Assembly (NCBI GenBank): GCA_002049455.2
Contig: KV919073.1
Span: 26,086 to 90,085, forward strand
DNA: 64,000 nt
Reading direction: 5' to 3'
Source of the DNA: Porphyra umbilicalis
Taxonomy: Eukaryota > Rhodophyta > Bangiophyceae > Bangiales > Bangiaceae
Below the pieces are notes generated by a model. The model saw only the letters and a list, made by a program, of their open reading frames with translations, did no database searches and had not been told where the DNA came from. This document shows, in pieces, positions 44,560 through 55,309 of the stretch. How positions within the stretch are numbered: the first letter of the stretch is position 1; each line of letters opens with the position of its first letter. The translations under genes were made by a program, and so were the position numbers.

Positions 44560-46335
44560 AAGTCGCGGCTTGCGTGGGGCGTGCCGTTGGTGCTTTGTGG
44601 TGGCGTGACGGCAGCGGACGTGGAGCCGGGTGTGGTGGCGAGGGCGGTGCGGCTTGTCGTGAGGGACGGTGTCCACGTTCCCGCTTGCGCGCGGCGTGCA
44701 GCTGGTTCTTTTTGCCGGCGTGGTTTCGGGGGACGTGGAGCTCGACGTGGTGGCCGGGGCGGTGCGGTTTATAGTGAGGGACGGTGTTCAAGTTGCCGCT
44801 CGTTTTTGCGTGCAGTTTGCGCTTTTTATCGGCGTCGCTGCGGCGATCTTGGAGCTGGACGCGGTGGCGGGGGCGGTGCAGCATATCGTGTGGGACAGTG
44901 CGCAAGTTGTACCTTGCGTGGGGTGTGCAGCTGGTGCACCTTGTCGGCGTGGTGGTGGCGGAAGCTGCGGCGGTCGACGAGCTGGAGGCGGTGGCGGGGG
45001 TGGTGCGGCTTGTCGTGTGGGACGGCGTGCATGTTGCCGCTTGCGTGGGGCGTGCAGCTGGTGGTTCTTGTCGGCGTGGCGGTGGCGGGGGTGGTGCGGT
45101 TCGACATGTGGGACGGCGTGCATGTCGCCGCTCGCGTGAGGCGTGCAGCTGGTGGTTCTTGTCGGCCTGGCGGTGGCGGGGGTGGTGCGGCTTGTCATGT
45201 GGGACGGCGTGCGCGCTGCCGTTGCGTGGGGTGTGCAGCTGGTGCTTTTTGTCGGCGTGGCGGTGGCGGGGGTGGTGCGGTTCGACGTGTGGGACGGCGT
45301 GCATGTTGCCGCTTGCGTGGGGCGTGCATTTCGTGCTTCTTGTCGGCCTGGCGGTGGCGGGGGTGGTGCGGTTCGGCGTATGGGACGGCGTGCATGCTGC
45401 CGCTTGCGTGGGGCGTGCAGCTGGTGGTTCTTGTCGGCGTGGCGGTGGCGGGGGTGGTGCGGTTCGACGTGTGGGACGGCGTACATGTTGCCGCTTGCGT
45501 GAGGCGTGCATTTCGTGCTTCTTGTCGGCCTGGCGGTGGCGGGGGTGGTGCGGTTCGGCGTATGGGACGGCGTGCATGTTGCCGCTTGCGTGGGGCGGGC
45601 AGTTTGTGCTTCTTGTCGGCGTGGCGGTGGCGCGGGTGGTGCGGTTCGACGTGTGGGACTGCGTGCATGTTGCCGCTTGCGTGAGGCGTGCGGTTTGTGC
45701 TTCTTGTCGGCGTGGCGGTGGCGGACGTGCAGCCGGACGTGGTGGCGGGGGTGGTGCGGTTCGTCGTTTGGGACGGCGTGCATGTTGCCGCTTGCGTGGA
45801 GAGTGCAGTTCGTGCTTCTTATCGGCGTGGCTGCGGCTGACGGGGAGCTGGACGTGGTGGCGGGGGTGGTGCGGTTTGCTTCGCGGGACGTCTTGCAAAA
45901 TGCCGCTTGCGTGGGGTGTGGAGTTGGTGCTCCCTGTCGGCGTGGCGGCGGCAGACGTGGAGCTGGACATGGTGGCGGGGGTGGTGCGGTTTGTCGTGCG
46001 GGACCGCTCGAAGGTTGCCTCTTGCGTGGGGCGTACACCGACGTTTTTTTGTCGGCGTGGCTGCGGCTGACGGGGAGCTGGACGTGGTCGCGGGGGTGGT
46101 GCGGTTTGTTTCGCGGGACGTCTTGCAGGATGCCGCTTGCGTGGGGCGTGCAGTTTGTGCTTCTTGTCGGCATGGCGGTGGCGGACGTGCAGCCGGACAT
46201 GGTGGCGGGGGTGGTGCGGTTCGTCGTTTGGGACGGCGTGCAGGTTGCCTCTTGCGTGGGGCGTACACTTACGTTTTTTTGTCTGCGTGGCTGCGGCGGT
46301 CGTGAAGGTGGACGTGGTGGCGGGGGAGTGAGGGC
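44560..46335 (+). repeat. Second satellite array of the same 90/115-bp family
   Basis: The same family as 38650-41305, mostly 90-bp units in the middle (about 45000-45700). Longer units carrying the GACGTGGAGCTGGACG-type insert lie at both ends, and divergence between units is higher. With the first array it flanks the U1-type zinc-finger gene. Long open frames on both strands are treated as a by-product. Confidence 0.9.
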
Positions 46336-47993
46336 CGCTTTGCTCTGGAGGACGGGTAAGCATTCGTTGTGGAACAGAAGGGTTTCGGTGACGCTGTGAT
46401 GAAGGACTGGGATGTAGCCGTGGTTGAAAGAAAAACTGCCGAGGACTGTACTCGACTACCAGCGCCATGTCATGCTGGAACAGTAAAGCAACGAACGAGG
46501 GTGGTATGGCGTGAGTACGACGAGCAACGTCGCTTTATGAGACAGGCGGTTCAGGCACGAAATGGTGAGCGGGACAAGCAAAGTCATTGGCGTCCAGCGG
46601 ACGTTGAGGGCGAGAAGCGACCACATGTCCATTGCGCAGGTCCCACCGACCAGCCCGGGGTACCTGAGAGCACGGCTCGTGGCCGACCCCCTTGCATACT
46701 GAGCAAATCCTGTTACACACACCCCCGCCGTTAAGATCACCATGGAAATGAACAGACAGAGGAAGATAAAACGCATCATCGACAGGAAGAGTATGACGAC
46801 AAGTAAAATCGTTGTGCGGGCACGTAGATGCGTTATGATGCTGGTGGCCGATGGGCAGCACCCCCCAGCAGGTTTCGCATGTCCTCATGTCTGAATTGGA
46901 GGAGTCTGGGTGACAGAATGGGACGTGGACATCAGCGAAGAACGGCATAACGATGGTCGTCAACACCCATTCCATCATGTCATGCACGCTGCACCCAGCG
47001 ACACAGGCGGTATACCGCGCTGCAGCAATCCACGGGATGAACAAAAAATAGAACTTCAAACAATACTCGACATTCAGAACCATTGGCAATCGGGGCTCCC
47101 GCACACAAACATACCGTGACGCCCGGAAGACTGTGAGACAGAATGAGCGACCACACCAGACAGTCGAGCACGCGTGGTGAGCGCATGAGTGGGGAGCTGT
47201 CTCTTGTCGTGCAGGATGGGGCTTGGCACCAACTCACAGATCGCGTGCTCCGAATGGTGATTCTCAACACCGCAGGAGGGGATGGCGCAGTCGCTGGCAA
47301 CGGCAGGGGGCACGTGCGACTCGATCGGCAGCAGGGATGGCGATCCTCGACGGTGACGGCGGTGGTGTCGACGACGGTGACGGCTGACCCGGCCCGAATT
47401 CGACAGCGAGATCCAGCAGATTGACGGATTCTGTGGTCTACTTCTTCAATTTTTTTTATTCAACCAGGCGAACCGCCTCTGTGGACGATCGATGCAGTCA
47501 AGATCTGTAGGTTCGACACGAACGTGTCCATCCATGACCACCGACCACCAATCCCAACGCGTTGGGGTGCTGCCGGGAGTACCGTCTGCGGACTGAGTGC
47601 AGCGAGACTTGACAGAAACGTAATTCGCTGTCTGAGCCTGGAGCAATGAAGTGCCCACAGCACCGGACTCGGGCCCAGTGCGCCCGCATCACTTCGTGTT
47701 CCGGACTAATGCGCTTCACGTCATCGATACTCGTACGTCGGCAATGCGCCAGCAGCCGCACATGCCGCCCTCTCCGGCTCCTCGCCACAGTGCCTCAGTG
47801 CCAGACATCTTTCCACCCGATTGCATGCCCGTCAGTTGCCGACCGACTGGGTCGGACAGATGGCGCATCCAGCATGGCCACGCCTGGTGCTCGTCTGGGG
47901 CGTGGAGAGCAAGGGTCGTGGCGGGAGGCACTTCAATGTCCGACGCTCTTCCCCATAGCAAAAGATCGAATCAGATTGAAGACAATGTGAGAT
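46336..47993. other. Region between satellite and mariner-type transposase
   Basis: Apart from one Cys/His-rich minus-strand frame (46535-47104, listed separately), nothing protein-like is seen. I looked for terminal inverted repeats of the transposon to the right and did not find a convincing left end. Confidence 0.4.
46535..47104 (-). CDS. Hypothetical Cys/His-rich ORF
   Basis: This 189-residue frame has an N-terminal hydrophobic stretch (YFLFIPWIAAARYTACVAG) and spaced Cys/His groups. TCETCWGVLPIGHQHH and ICSVCKGVGHEPC resemble zinc knuckles (the second is C-x2-C-x4-H-x2-C, shorter than the retroviral type). No family is recognised. It may be a decayed mobile-element protein or chance. 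Confidence 0.25.
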   Translation of the reverse strand: MREPRLPMVLNVEYCLKFYFLFIPWIAAARYTACVAGCSVHDMMEWVLTTIVMPFFADVHVPFCHPDSSNSDMRTCETCWGVLPIGHQHHNASTCPHNDFTCRHTLPVDDAFYLPLSVHFHGDLNGGGVCNRICSVCKGVGHEPCSQVPRAGRWDLRNGHVVASRPQRPLDANDFACPAHHFVPEPPVS

Positions 47994-49028
47994 TTATTCG
48001 GCGATGATCGACTCAATGACCTTGCGAACCCGATCGAACTGCCCGATGATCTGGCGTCGAGAGAGCTTGCTTGCCGCTGTCGCCTGCAACAAATGCGGGT
48101 CGTCCAACAAGTCCGGCATCACATACACCAAGTTCCGGATCACAATCTTCAAGTCATTGAAGACGCCCTCGATTGGTTGCAGGTCGGGACTGTACGGTGG
48201 TAGACGCAAAAAGGGGACGCCGTTGTTTCCGAGGAACGTGTCCCCACCAGCGTTGTGGATGGGCGCATTGTCGAACAGAACGACGCAGTTGTTCGACTGC
48301 TGGCTCCATGGGCGCCCCGGAACATACACACCCAGTTTGGGGATGAGCAGTTGCAGGAACAGTCGCCAGTCCGCCGACGTCAGCGCGCCTCTCCCCACCA
48401 CCACGGACTGGAAGCCCAAGATGCGGCCATCACTCGACACCGCCATCGTCGTGCTTGTCCGCGGAACCGACCGGGGGTCCCGACCGTGGACGTTGTCGCG
48501 CTCGCGAGCCAAAGCCCGCCCGTACAATCGGAAGACATCGCCACCGTCTGTGTGTGTCTCGTCGACTGACACGATGCAGCGCTCGGGGATGTTGTCCCGG
48601 ACGAGGGCGTGGACGCGCCGCACGGCGGCCGACGACTCACGAAAGAGACGGAGCGAGCGCTTGCGTGTGAAGCCCAACTTGTGCAAGTGCCGGTCGATCA
48701 TACTCTTCGATGCACGCAGAGCAATAAACTCGCCGCTGGGGTGGTTGCGCATCAGCTTGAGCATCTCGGAGTGTTCCCGTAACAGAGCCCGCGGGTGCTC
48801 TCGGACCAGGTGCACCATGGCCGTCATGAGCGTCCTGTCAAACCAGCAGCTGTTGTGGTGCTGGTTCTGCCGCAACGGGTCCCTCCATACTGATCCGTGC
48901 TCCCGGTAGTACTTGAACCAGCGCTTGAGAGTTGACCGCTTGACGCCAATGTTCTTATAAATGACGCTCTTGCGCACCCCATTCCGCAACATCGTCACAG
49001 CTACAAGACGCATATCGACGCTGTACAT
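47994..49028 (-). CDS. IS630/Tc1-mariner-type DDE transposase, intact
   Basis: A 344-residue uninterrupted protein. Residues 11-45 form a helix-turn-helix (GVRKSVIYKNIGVKRSTLKR). The catalytic triad is complete: Asp156 in IVSVDETHTDGG, Asp253 in VVLFDNAPIHNAGG, and Glu287 in PPYSPDLQPIEGVFNDLK. The last two are separated by 33 residues (DD33E by my count). SADWRLFLQLLIPKL and the PYSPDLQPIE block are family hallmarks. The stop overlaps a polyadenylation-like signal (GAATAAATC across 47994-48000). It excises and inserts DNA, normally at TA. I did not find terminal inverted repeats by eye, but the uninterrupted ORF makes this the only transposase in the window that could still be active. Confidence 0.9.
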   Translation of the reverse strand: MYSVDMRLVAVTMLRNGVRKSVIYKNIGVKRSTLKRWFKYYREHGSVWRDPLRQNQHHNSCWFDRTLMTAMVHLVREHPRALLREHSEMLKLMRNHPSGEFIALRASKSMIDRHLHKLGFTRKRSLRLFRESSAAVRRVHALVRDNIPERCIVSVDETHTDGGDVFRLYGRALARERDNVHGRDPRSVPRTSTTMAVSSDGRILGFQSVVVGRGALTSADWRLFLQLLIPKLGVYVPGRPWSQQSNNCVVLFDNAPIHNAGGDTFLGNNGVPFLRLPPYSPDLQPIEGVFNDLKIVIRNLVYVMPDLLDDPHLLQATAASKLSRRQIIGQFDRVRKVIESIIAE

Positions 49029-49127
49029 CTCAGCCAGTCAGGATAGCACAGTTACTAGCCCCCAACGACCAAGCCCTGCACAGCAACGTGCTCTAACAGC
49101 CACAGCAGCGCGCCAACGCGCACTTGA

Positions 49128-50040
49128 ACGGCGCGCAAGAGCACCACGACAGCCAGCACTTGCACCCGCAGCAGCACCGCCAGCAGCACCGCGAGCACGG
49201 CCACAACAGCCGTGCCAAGATGTCAACCAGGCACACCGCCTCCGCCGCCGCCACCACAAGCTCCACTGCAACGTGCACGACGCGCAAGAGCACCACGACA
49301 GCCAGCACTTGTACCCGCAGCAGCACCGCCAGCAGCACCGCGTGCACGGCCACAACAGCCGTGCCAAGATGTCAACCAGGCACACCGCCTCCGCCGCCGC
49401 CACCACAAGCTCCACTGCAACGTGCACGACGCGCAAGAGCACCACGACAGCCAGCACTTGTACCCGCAGCAGCACCGCCAGCAGCACCGCGAGCACGGCC
49501 ACAACAGCCGTGCCAAGATGTCAACCAGGCACACCGCCTCCGCCGCCGCCACCACAAGCTCCACTGCAACGTGCACGACGCGCAAGAGCACCACGACAGC
49601 CAGCACTTGTACCCGCAGCAGCACCGCCAGCAGCACCGCGAGCACGGCAACAACAGCCGTGCCAAGATGTCAACCAGGCACACCGCCTCCGCCGCAGCCA
49701 CCACAAGCTCCACTGCAACGTGCACGACGCGCAAGAGCACCACGACAGCCAGCACTTGTACCCGCAGCAGCACCGCCAGCAGCACCGCGTGCACGGCCAC
49801 AACAGCCGTGCCAAGATGTCAACCAGGCACACCGCCTCCGCCGCCGCCACCACAAGCTCCACTGCAACGTGCACGACGCGCAAGAGCACCACGACAGCCA
49901 GCACTTGTACCCGCAGCAGCACCGACAGCAGCACCGCGAGCACGGCCACAACAGCCGTGCCAAGATGTCATCCAGGCACACCGCCTCCGCCACCGCCACC
50001 ACAAGCTCCACTGCAACGTGCACGACGCGCAAGAGCACCG
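49128..50040 (+). repeat. 149-bp minisatellite, about six copies
   Basis: Units repeat every 149 bp (CGTGCCAAGATGTCA starts at 49211, 49360 and so on to about 49956) with very few differences. Each holds CAGCAGCACCGCCAGCAGCA and CTCCACTGCAACGTGCACG. Because 149 is not a multiple of three, successive units are read in different frames and long ORFs arise in all frames. I regard these as artefacts. The array starts 100 bp beyond the mariner transposase start. Confidence 0.92.
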
Positions 50041-50934
50041 CGCCTTGGCCACCCCGCCCCCGAGATGTGAACCGAGGCAACCACGTCCGCGACGCCGTCG
50101 GCGCACGTCCCCTTCGCCGACGGCGGCCGGGTCGAGGTGCGAAAGATGATCCGCCACGCACTTCCCGCGCGCCTCTGCCACCCCCCCCCGATATGAAAAT
50201 CAAGCCGACCACGTCCGCGTCGGCGACAGCGCCCGTGTCGTGGCGCGATGCCGGGTGCGCTACGCGCTCAACGCGCGGCTCCGCCACAGCCCCCCGGAGC
50301 CTTAAAATGGCTCTCCCGACCGCGCCAGTGTGGTGCCGCCGTTAATGCACAGCGACACACTGCGCGTGCGCCCGCTCTTCAACTTCGGGCGCCACGACGG
50401 CGCCCGGCACCAGCGGGCAAACGAACGCAACGTGAGCACCGCGCGTGTGCGTCTCCGACCGGCAACTTCGTCGTGCGACTGCACTTGCGTGTGTTCGAGA
50501 TATTGCTCTCACTGTGCAATGGCGCGCGATCATTGGATGACAGCTGTCAGGAAACTTACAGAGATCCCTTCCACCGCCTCCCTCTGTGGCGCACATATCC
50601 ACCAGACTTTGTCTTTCTAGAAAGTGACACGAACACAAGGAAGGCCTGTGTTGTGCACGCAATAGGAGCCGTCTTCGAATTAGCGTCGACTCTCGGGCGC
50701 ACACGCTGGGCTCAGAAAAAAGAGGCGCGTCGTATGGTCGTCATTGCACAACAAGTTCAGCTGCGTTTCCAGTGGCACAAACGACGCGCTCAATGCACCG
50801 GAGAAATGAAAGCCTTTCCAAGGACAAAGGACAGGGCACAACGCGAAGCGCGCATGAGGTTCTCATTGATGCACCTCCCCGGCGGCCGACGGCACCGCGT
50901 CCTGTAGGTCCGTGAGAAGCAGCACACGCACACT
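50041..50934. other. 3' flank of the E(z)-type gene; weak plus-strand ORFs
   Basis: A plus-strand frame at 50248-50907 and a short segment near 50200-50290 (VRVGDSARVVARCRVRYALN) look somewhat protein-like, but no family is recognisable. The rest is low complexity. Confidence 0.35.
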
Positions 50935-53900
50935 TCACTCAACCCACCCTGGCAGCTCGTATCCATAATCAAAGAACAACTCCTCCCCGGCACACAGCGG
51001 CGCCTTGGCAAACAACCCGACTCTAATCTCGCCACACACGCTCAACAGCTTCGCCTCGACGTTGGCATGCTCCGTCGTGCGGTGGTTCATGAATTTCAGC
51101 CGGTTGCCCACCCGTGTAGCGTCTATGTTCACCGTCTTGGTGATGGAGTACAGGAGGCTCACCCCCTTGGCGTCGTACACGCGCCCACGCGCAGCCGCCT
51201 CCGCATTTGAGATGAGTTCACCGACGTACTCACCAACAAAGTCGCCTTGCGCCGCACCTTCAGCAGCGAAGACACCGAATCCGTGAGCGTCCGAGCGACC
51301 AAGCACGCAACGAACGCGGGCACCGACTTGGAGTTGGACGTTGCGACAGCGACGGCGGCCTACAACGCCTCCGGCAGCGACACCCCCGCTCTCAACGTCA
51401 GCCGCAATCAGCAACCCCGCTCCTCGTAGTACCTGCGCACCGGCACGGTGCACGCCGTCATCCGGTGAGTGAGGCGCACCGTCGACCCCAGTGCTTGGAT
51501 GCCAATGCGCACCGCAAGTGTCGCAGGCATCGGGGTCGCACTCCCTGTCGACCGCGAAACACGGGCACTCATCCGTGTCGCACCTCGACGGCGGCACACA
51601 TGCACACCAGATGCGACGACCGCACAACCGAGACCCAGGCGCTAGGACACTCTCGCCGATTGAGCGTGCAGAGCCCAAGCCTGCCGAAGACGGCGAGCCC
51701 GCCGTCCAGCGATACTGAGCGCACCCACACGTCTTCTCGCACGCCAACCCGGTGCGCGCGCACCGACACCGCTCCTCTGTACACTCCCCGCTGTGAAAGC
51801 AGGGCGCAAAGTCGTGCACCTTGTCCGGCGCGCAGGGGTCGTCCTGGCTGTTGGTCGTGCCCGATTGACGGGAGGCGCGAGAGCTGCAAAGAGAGCAATG
51901 CGGGGCAGGGGAGCACCGCGACGCCGTTGCCGACCCCCCGCTGTCCTCGTCCAACCCGCCGGCGCAACTCCCCGCCGTCGCCTCAGACCTCCCGACAGCT
52001 TCCAGGCCAGGGTCCTGCAACGGCTGCTCCACCGGTGACGCGCAGAGCAGAGAGAGCCCCGGACCCTCCAAAAACTCAGCCATGCGGCGACACGTCTTGC
52101 CAGCCACAAACCGAGCAAGGCGGCAGGTGTCCTGCACACCGACAATGTCAGCTCCCATCTGCAGCAGCCCCACCTGGTCGACTCGCCAACCGCCCACAGC
52201 ACGAGGCACGGAACGCATAACAGCTCGCACGCGGGGGTCGAGACGGCACTCAAAGCACCCACTGGCCGCCTGGGCGATTGCCGAGTGGTGGACTCGGGCG
52301 CGCCGCCCACGCCACAGAGAAGACAACGACGGCCGCTGCCAGACGTCGTCGACACGTGCGACGTCCACATCCTCCGCATGAGTGGTTGGAGGCCGAGGAG
52401 CATCGGCGTCGCACTTCGCCGAGGAGGTACCAGCTACAACGGCCGAACCATCGCAAACAGAAGCGCCGACAGCGTTGCTAAAAGCGGGTGACCCAGTCCC
52501 GCCCGCAGTGGCGCGCCTGGTGCCACCCGCGAAACGCCCGGCGACGTCGCCATCGCGTGGGGCAACAGCAACGCTTTTAGCCACAACAGTGGAAACCGGC
52601 GGGCGGCCGCGGCACCCTGTATCTGGCCCAACATCTGTTCGCCGCGCGTCGTCGGCGACGGCCGAGCCAACACGTAACTCGACACTCGGACCAACATGCA
52701 GACCCGTCGCGTCCGCCCAGTCGAAGTAAGCCGAGAACCGTGCGCCTGCGCCGGCGCGTGGGGCAACTGGGGCGACTGCCGAGTCGCCCCAAGCGCGGCG
52801 GGGAGACCACTCTAGCCCGTCCGCGTCCGCACCGTCGGCGCCACGAGGAAGACCAACCGGGCGAGGGGGAAGCGGCACAGCTAGCGGGTCGCCGTCACGT
52901 GCGCCGTGCAGTCGACACGCATACCGCAGACAGACACGGCATAAGCGACGACTCAAATGTCCCCTTTGCGGCAGCTGCACTTCGCCCGCCACCGCTATAG
53001 CGGGTCCGGCAACACTGGCGCCGGTTGGCGCCGCGTGGCCAGCACCGAACAGAGTGCCGACAGACGGCAGGTGCGCGGCAGCATCAGCGCCGCCATGAGC
53101 TCGAACGACTGTGCGTAGCGTCCGAACAGCAGCGGCGTCGTTGCGCATCGCGTCGCTCTCCGTGTGCGACTGCCGAACTAGCTCGGCTTGCCGCAGAGCC
53201 CACACACGACTCAAAGGGGGGAGGCGAGCGGCTGCGACGTCGGCCGCTGACGCCGCAGCCGCAGACGTGGAGGCCCCAAAAGCGACCGGTGCGCCTCGCA
53301 CTCGGGCCTCGGGAGCGCCGCTCCCGCGGCTTGGAAACGCAGAACCAGCCACACGACCGCCCTGCTCCCGTACAGCGCCGCTAGCGAGCACCACTGCGAG
53401 GCTGGCGCCACCCGTCAGCTGCTCCAGAGCGGCTTGGCGGGTGGCCTGCGCCTCGCGCTCTGACGCGGCGCGGCGGTGGTCATCCCCCTCCGCTGGACGA
53501 GCTCAACCACGTGCGTCATGTGAGGCAGCGTCTCCCCCAGCACCTCGCTCAAGGTGTGCACCACCGCCGGCGCGTCACCAAGCGCTTGAACAACTGCGTA
53601 CACGCCGGCGCGCTGCGCCATCCGGAAGGTCCGCTCTTCAAGCGAATGGTATCGATTGCCGAGGTGGGTAGGCTCATCGTCTGACGCGTCACTGCCGTCA
53701 CTGTTACAGTTGGGGGCAGTCCACCCGTTCTTGCGCATGATGGGCGCCGCCGCAGCATGCGCGTCGTCGGTGTCTCCGAGGTAAGGAGTGTGCTTGAAGG
53801 AGGCAACGCCCTCGACCCATCGCCACGACCGCCGCATCGACGTATACGCTGACGCCGTCGGGAGACGCTCAACCGCGGGCAATATCACAACTGGCACCGC

Positions 53901-54679
53901 CCGCTCTGGGGCGTCCGATGCGGCAGTGGTCGCCCCGCTTGTCGACCGGGAAGCCACACGAGCAGCATCAGCGGCGTCAATGCCACCAGCTTCACGCGCG
54001 GCAGCAGCAGAGCCGAGGCCGTGTGCGGTGGGCAGGGTAGGGGGCGACGAGCGAGACGGTTGGGGGACGCCGTGGCAACCCACTCTCACTCCGCGCGGGA
54101 CAAGCGGCGAGGCTCGTGACACTCGCATGAACTCCAATATCGTGCGCTGCCTCTTGCGGGGGAGGTTGCTCTGCCTGGCATCCAGCTCCACGACGGCTGC
54201 TCCAAGCACTTCATCGTTCCCAGCAGGACTTCCCCCGCCAGCAGTGCCACCACACGAGCCGCCACGGCCACTCGGGCCACCTCGGACACTCCTTTCGCCT
54301 CCACCAGCAATACGTCGCCATCGCGAAGAACGACCGAGGCGTCCGACCTCACACCGCACGGATCAATCGCAGCCTCGAAGGGTGCCGGGCGGACGTCGGC
54401 GCCCGCGCCCGCCGCCGCCACATACCGCGCACACCTCAATACCGTTTGACGGTTCACAGCAATAGCAATACGAACTTCCGCGCTGCGACGCTGACGCGCG
54501 CGGCGCCCTGCTCGCCCGTACAGACGATAAGCAACACGATGGATGCTGCGTGCATCGCCGGCGACAGCAGCAACGCGCTCACCTTCTTCAGCGTCCGAGT
54601 CGACATCAGACAGGTCTCCTTCCGCGTTTGGCCACTCGTCCACGAATGCCTCGTCAGAGCCACGACGCGCTGCATCCAT
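50935..54679 (-). CDS. EZH: Enhancer-of-zeste (EZH) type H3K27 methyltransferase, in three frames
   Basis: The catalytic subunit of Polycomb repressive complex 2. The C-terminal frame (53394-50935) has an MCSS-like CRVCLRYACRLHG and a SANT-like segment (GADIVGVQDTCRLARFVAGK). The CXC domain follows (about 534-633: RCRCARTGLACEKTCGC ... CRDTDECPC-like cysteines), then the SET domain (about 690-816) with GFGVFAAEGAAQGDFVGEYV, RVGNRLKFMNH and GEELFFDYGY. The preceding frame (about 54230-53420) has VEGVASFKHTPYLGD, matching the E(z) IPYMGDE segment, and RTFRMAQRAGVYAVVQALGD. A third frame (54679 to about 54230) starts MDAARRGSDEAFVDEW. Both frame changes fit a single missing base, one near 53495 (AGGGGGA) and one near 54225; short introns are possible instead. 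Identity is secure; N-terminal structure is not. Confidence 0.85.
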
Positions 54680-54847
54680 CGTGCGGAACCCAGACAACCA
54701 CGAGGCAGCGACCAATGGCACGTACTCGCGACCGCTGACGGCTGACAACGACCGACAATGATGGCACGCAGATTGAAGCACGCCCGCTTGCTCGAGGTGC
54801 TTCGGAGTTGACACAGCAGCGGGGCGTCTGGTGCTTCTTCTCAGATC

Positions 54848-54858
54848 AGACCAATCAG
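54848..54858 (-). promoter_or_regulatory. CCAAT box upstream of the E(z)-type gene
   Basis: On the minus strand this reads CTGATTGGTCT, the NF-Y consensus, 170 bp upstream of the chosen E(z) start. The same 11-mer occurs at 43801-43811. Confidence 0.5.
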
Positions 54859-55309
54859 AATGTGACATGAGACATGAGCGGCGTATTTGCGACCGCAAAT
54901 CCGATATTTGTCCCATTCACATTGATCAATCGTGCATTCAATTTGGGCCCTCCGGACGCATCCGTCCAAGACACAAGCACCGCGCCCTTGCACTGCTCGA
55001 AGCCAATTTCGTTCCACTTGGTCCGGCCCGACGCCCAACTCCGGCTGTCACGCCTCTGACTGAACACCAGTGGCGTTCACTGCCGCTGGCGCCGTGGTCG
55101 TTTGCAGGCCGTCACCGCCCCAATCCTCACCCCCCTCCGACCGCCCGGCCATCCACACAACCCCATTACCGCGGGAAGCCACACCTTGTCGACGACAGCG
55201 ACACCTTCCTCGCCACGAACTTTCCGCCCCATCTCGACAGGCCCGACCACACGCCCGCCTCCGGCCCGACCGCCTGGCGCGACGTGCTCCCCTGTTCCGC
55301 GTCCGGGCA

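Noticed and set aside
49128-50040. CRISPR-like regular array
   Set aside because: Units are contiguous 149-bp copies without unique spacers, in a eukaryotic context.
48961-50345. Overlapping 340-377-codon plus-strand frames over the 149-bp minisatellite
   Set aside because: The unit is not a multiple of three, so every frame is open across successive units. No non-repeat coding sequence is attached.
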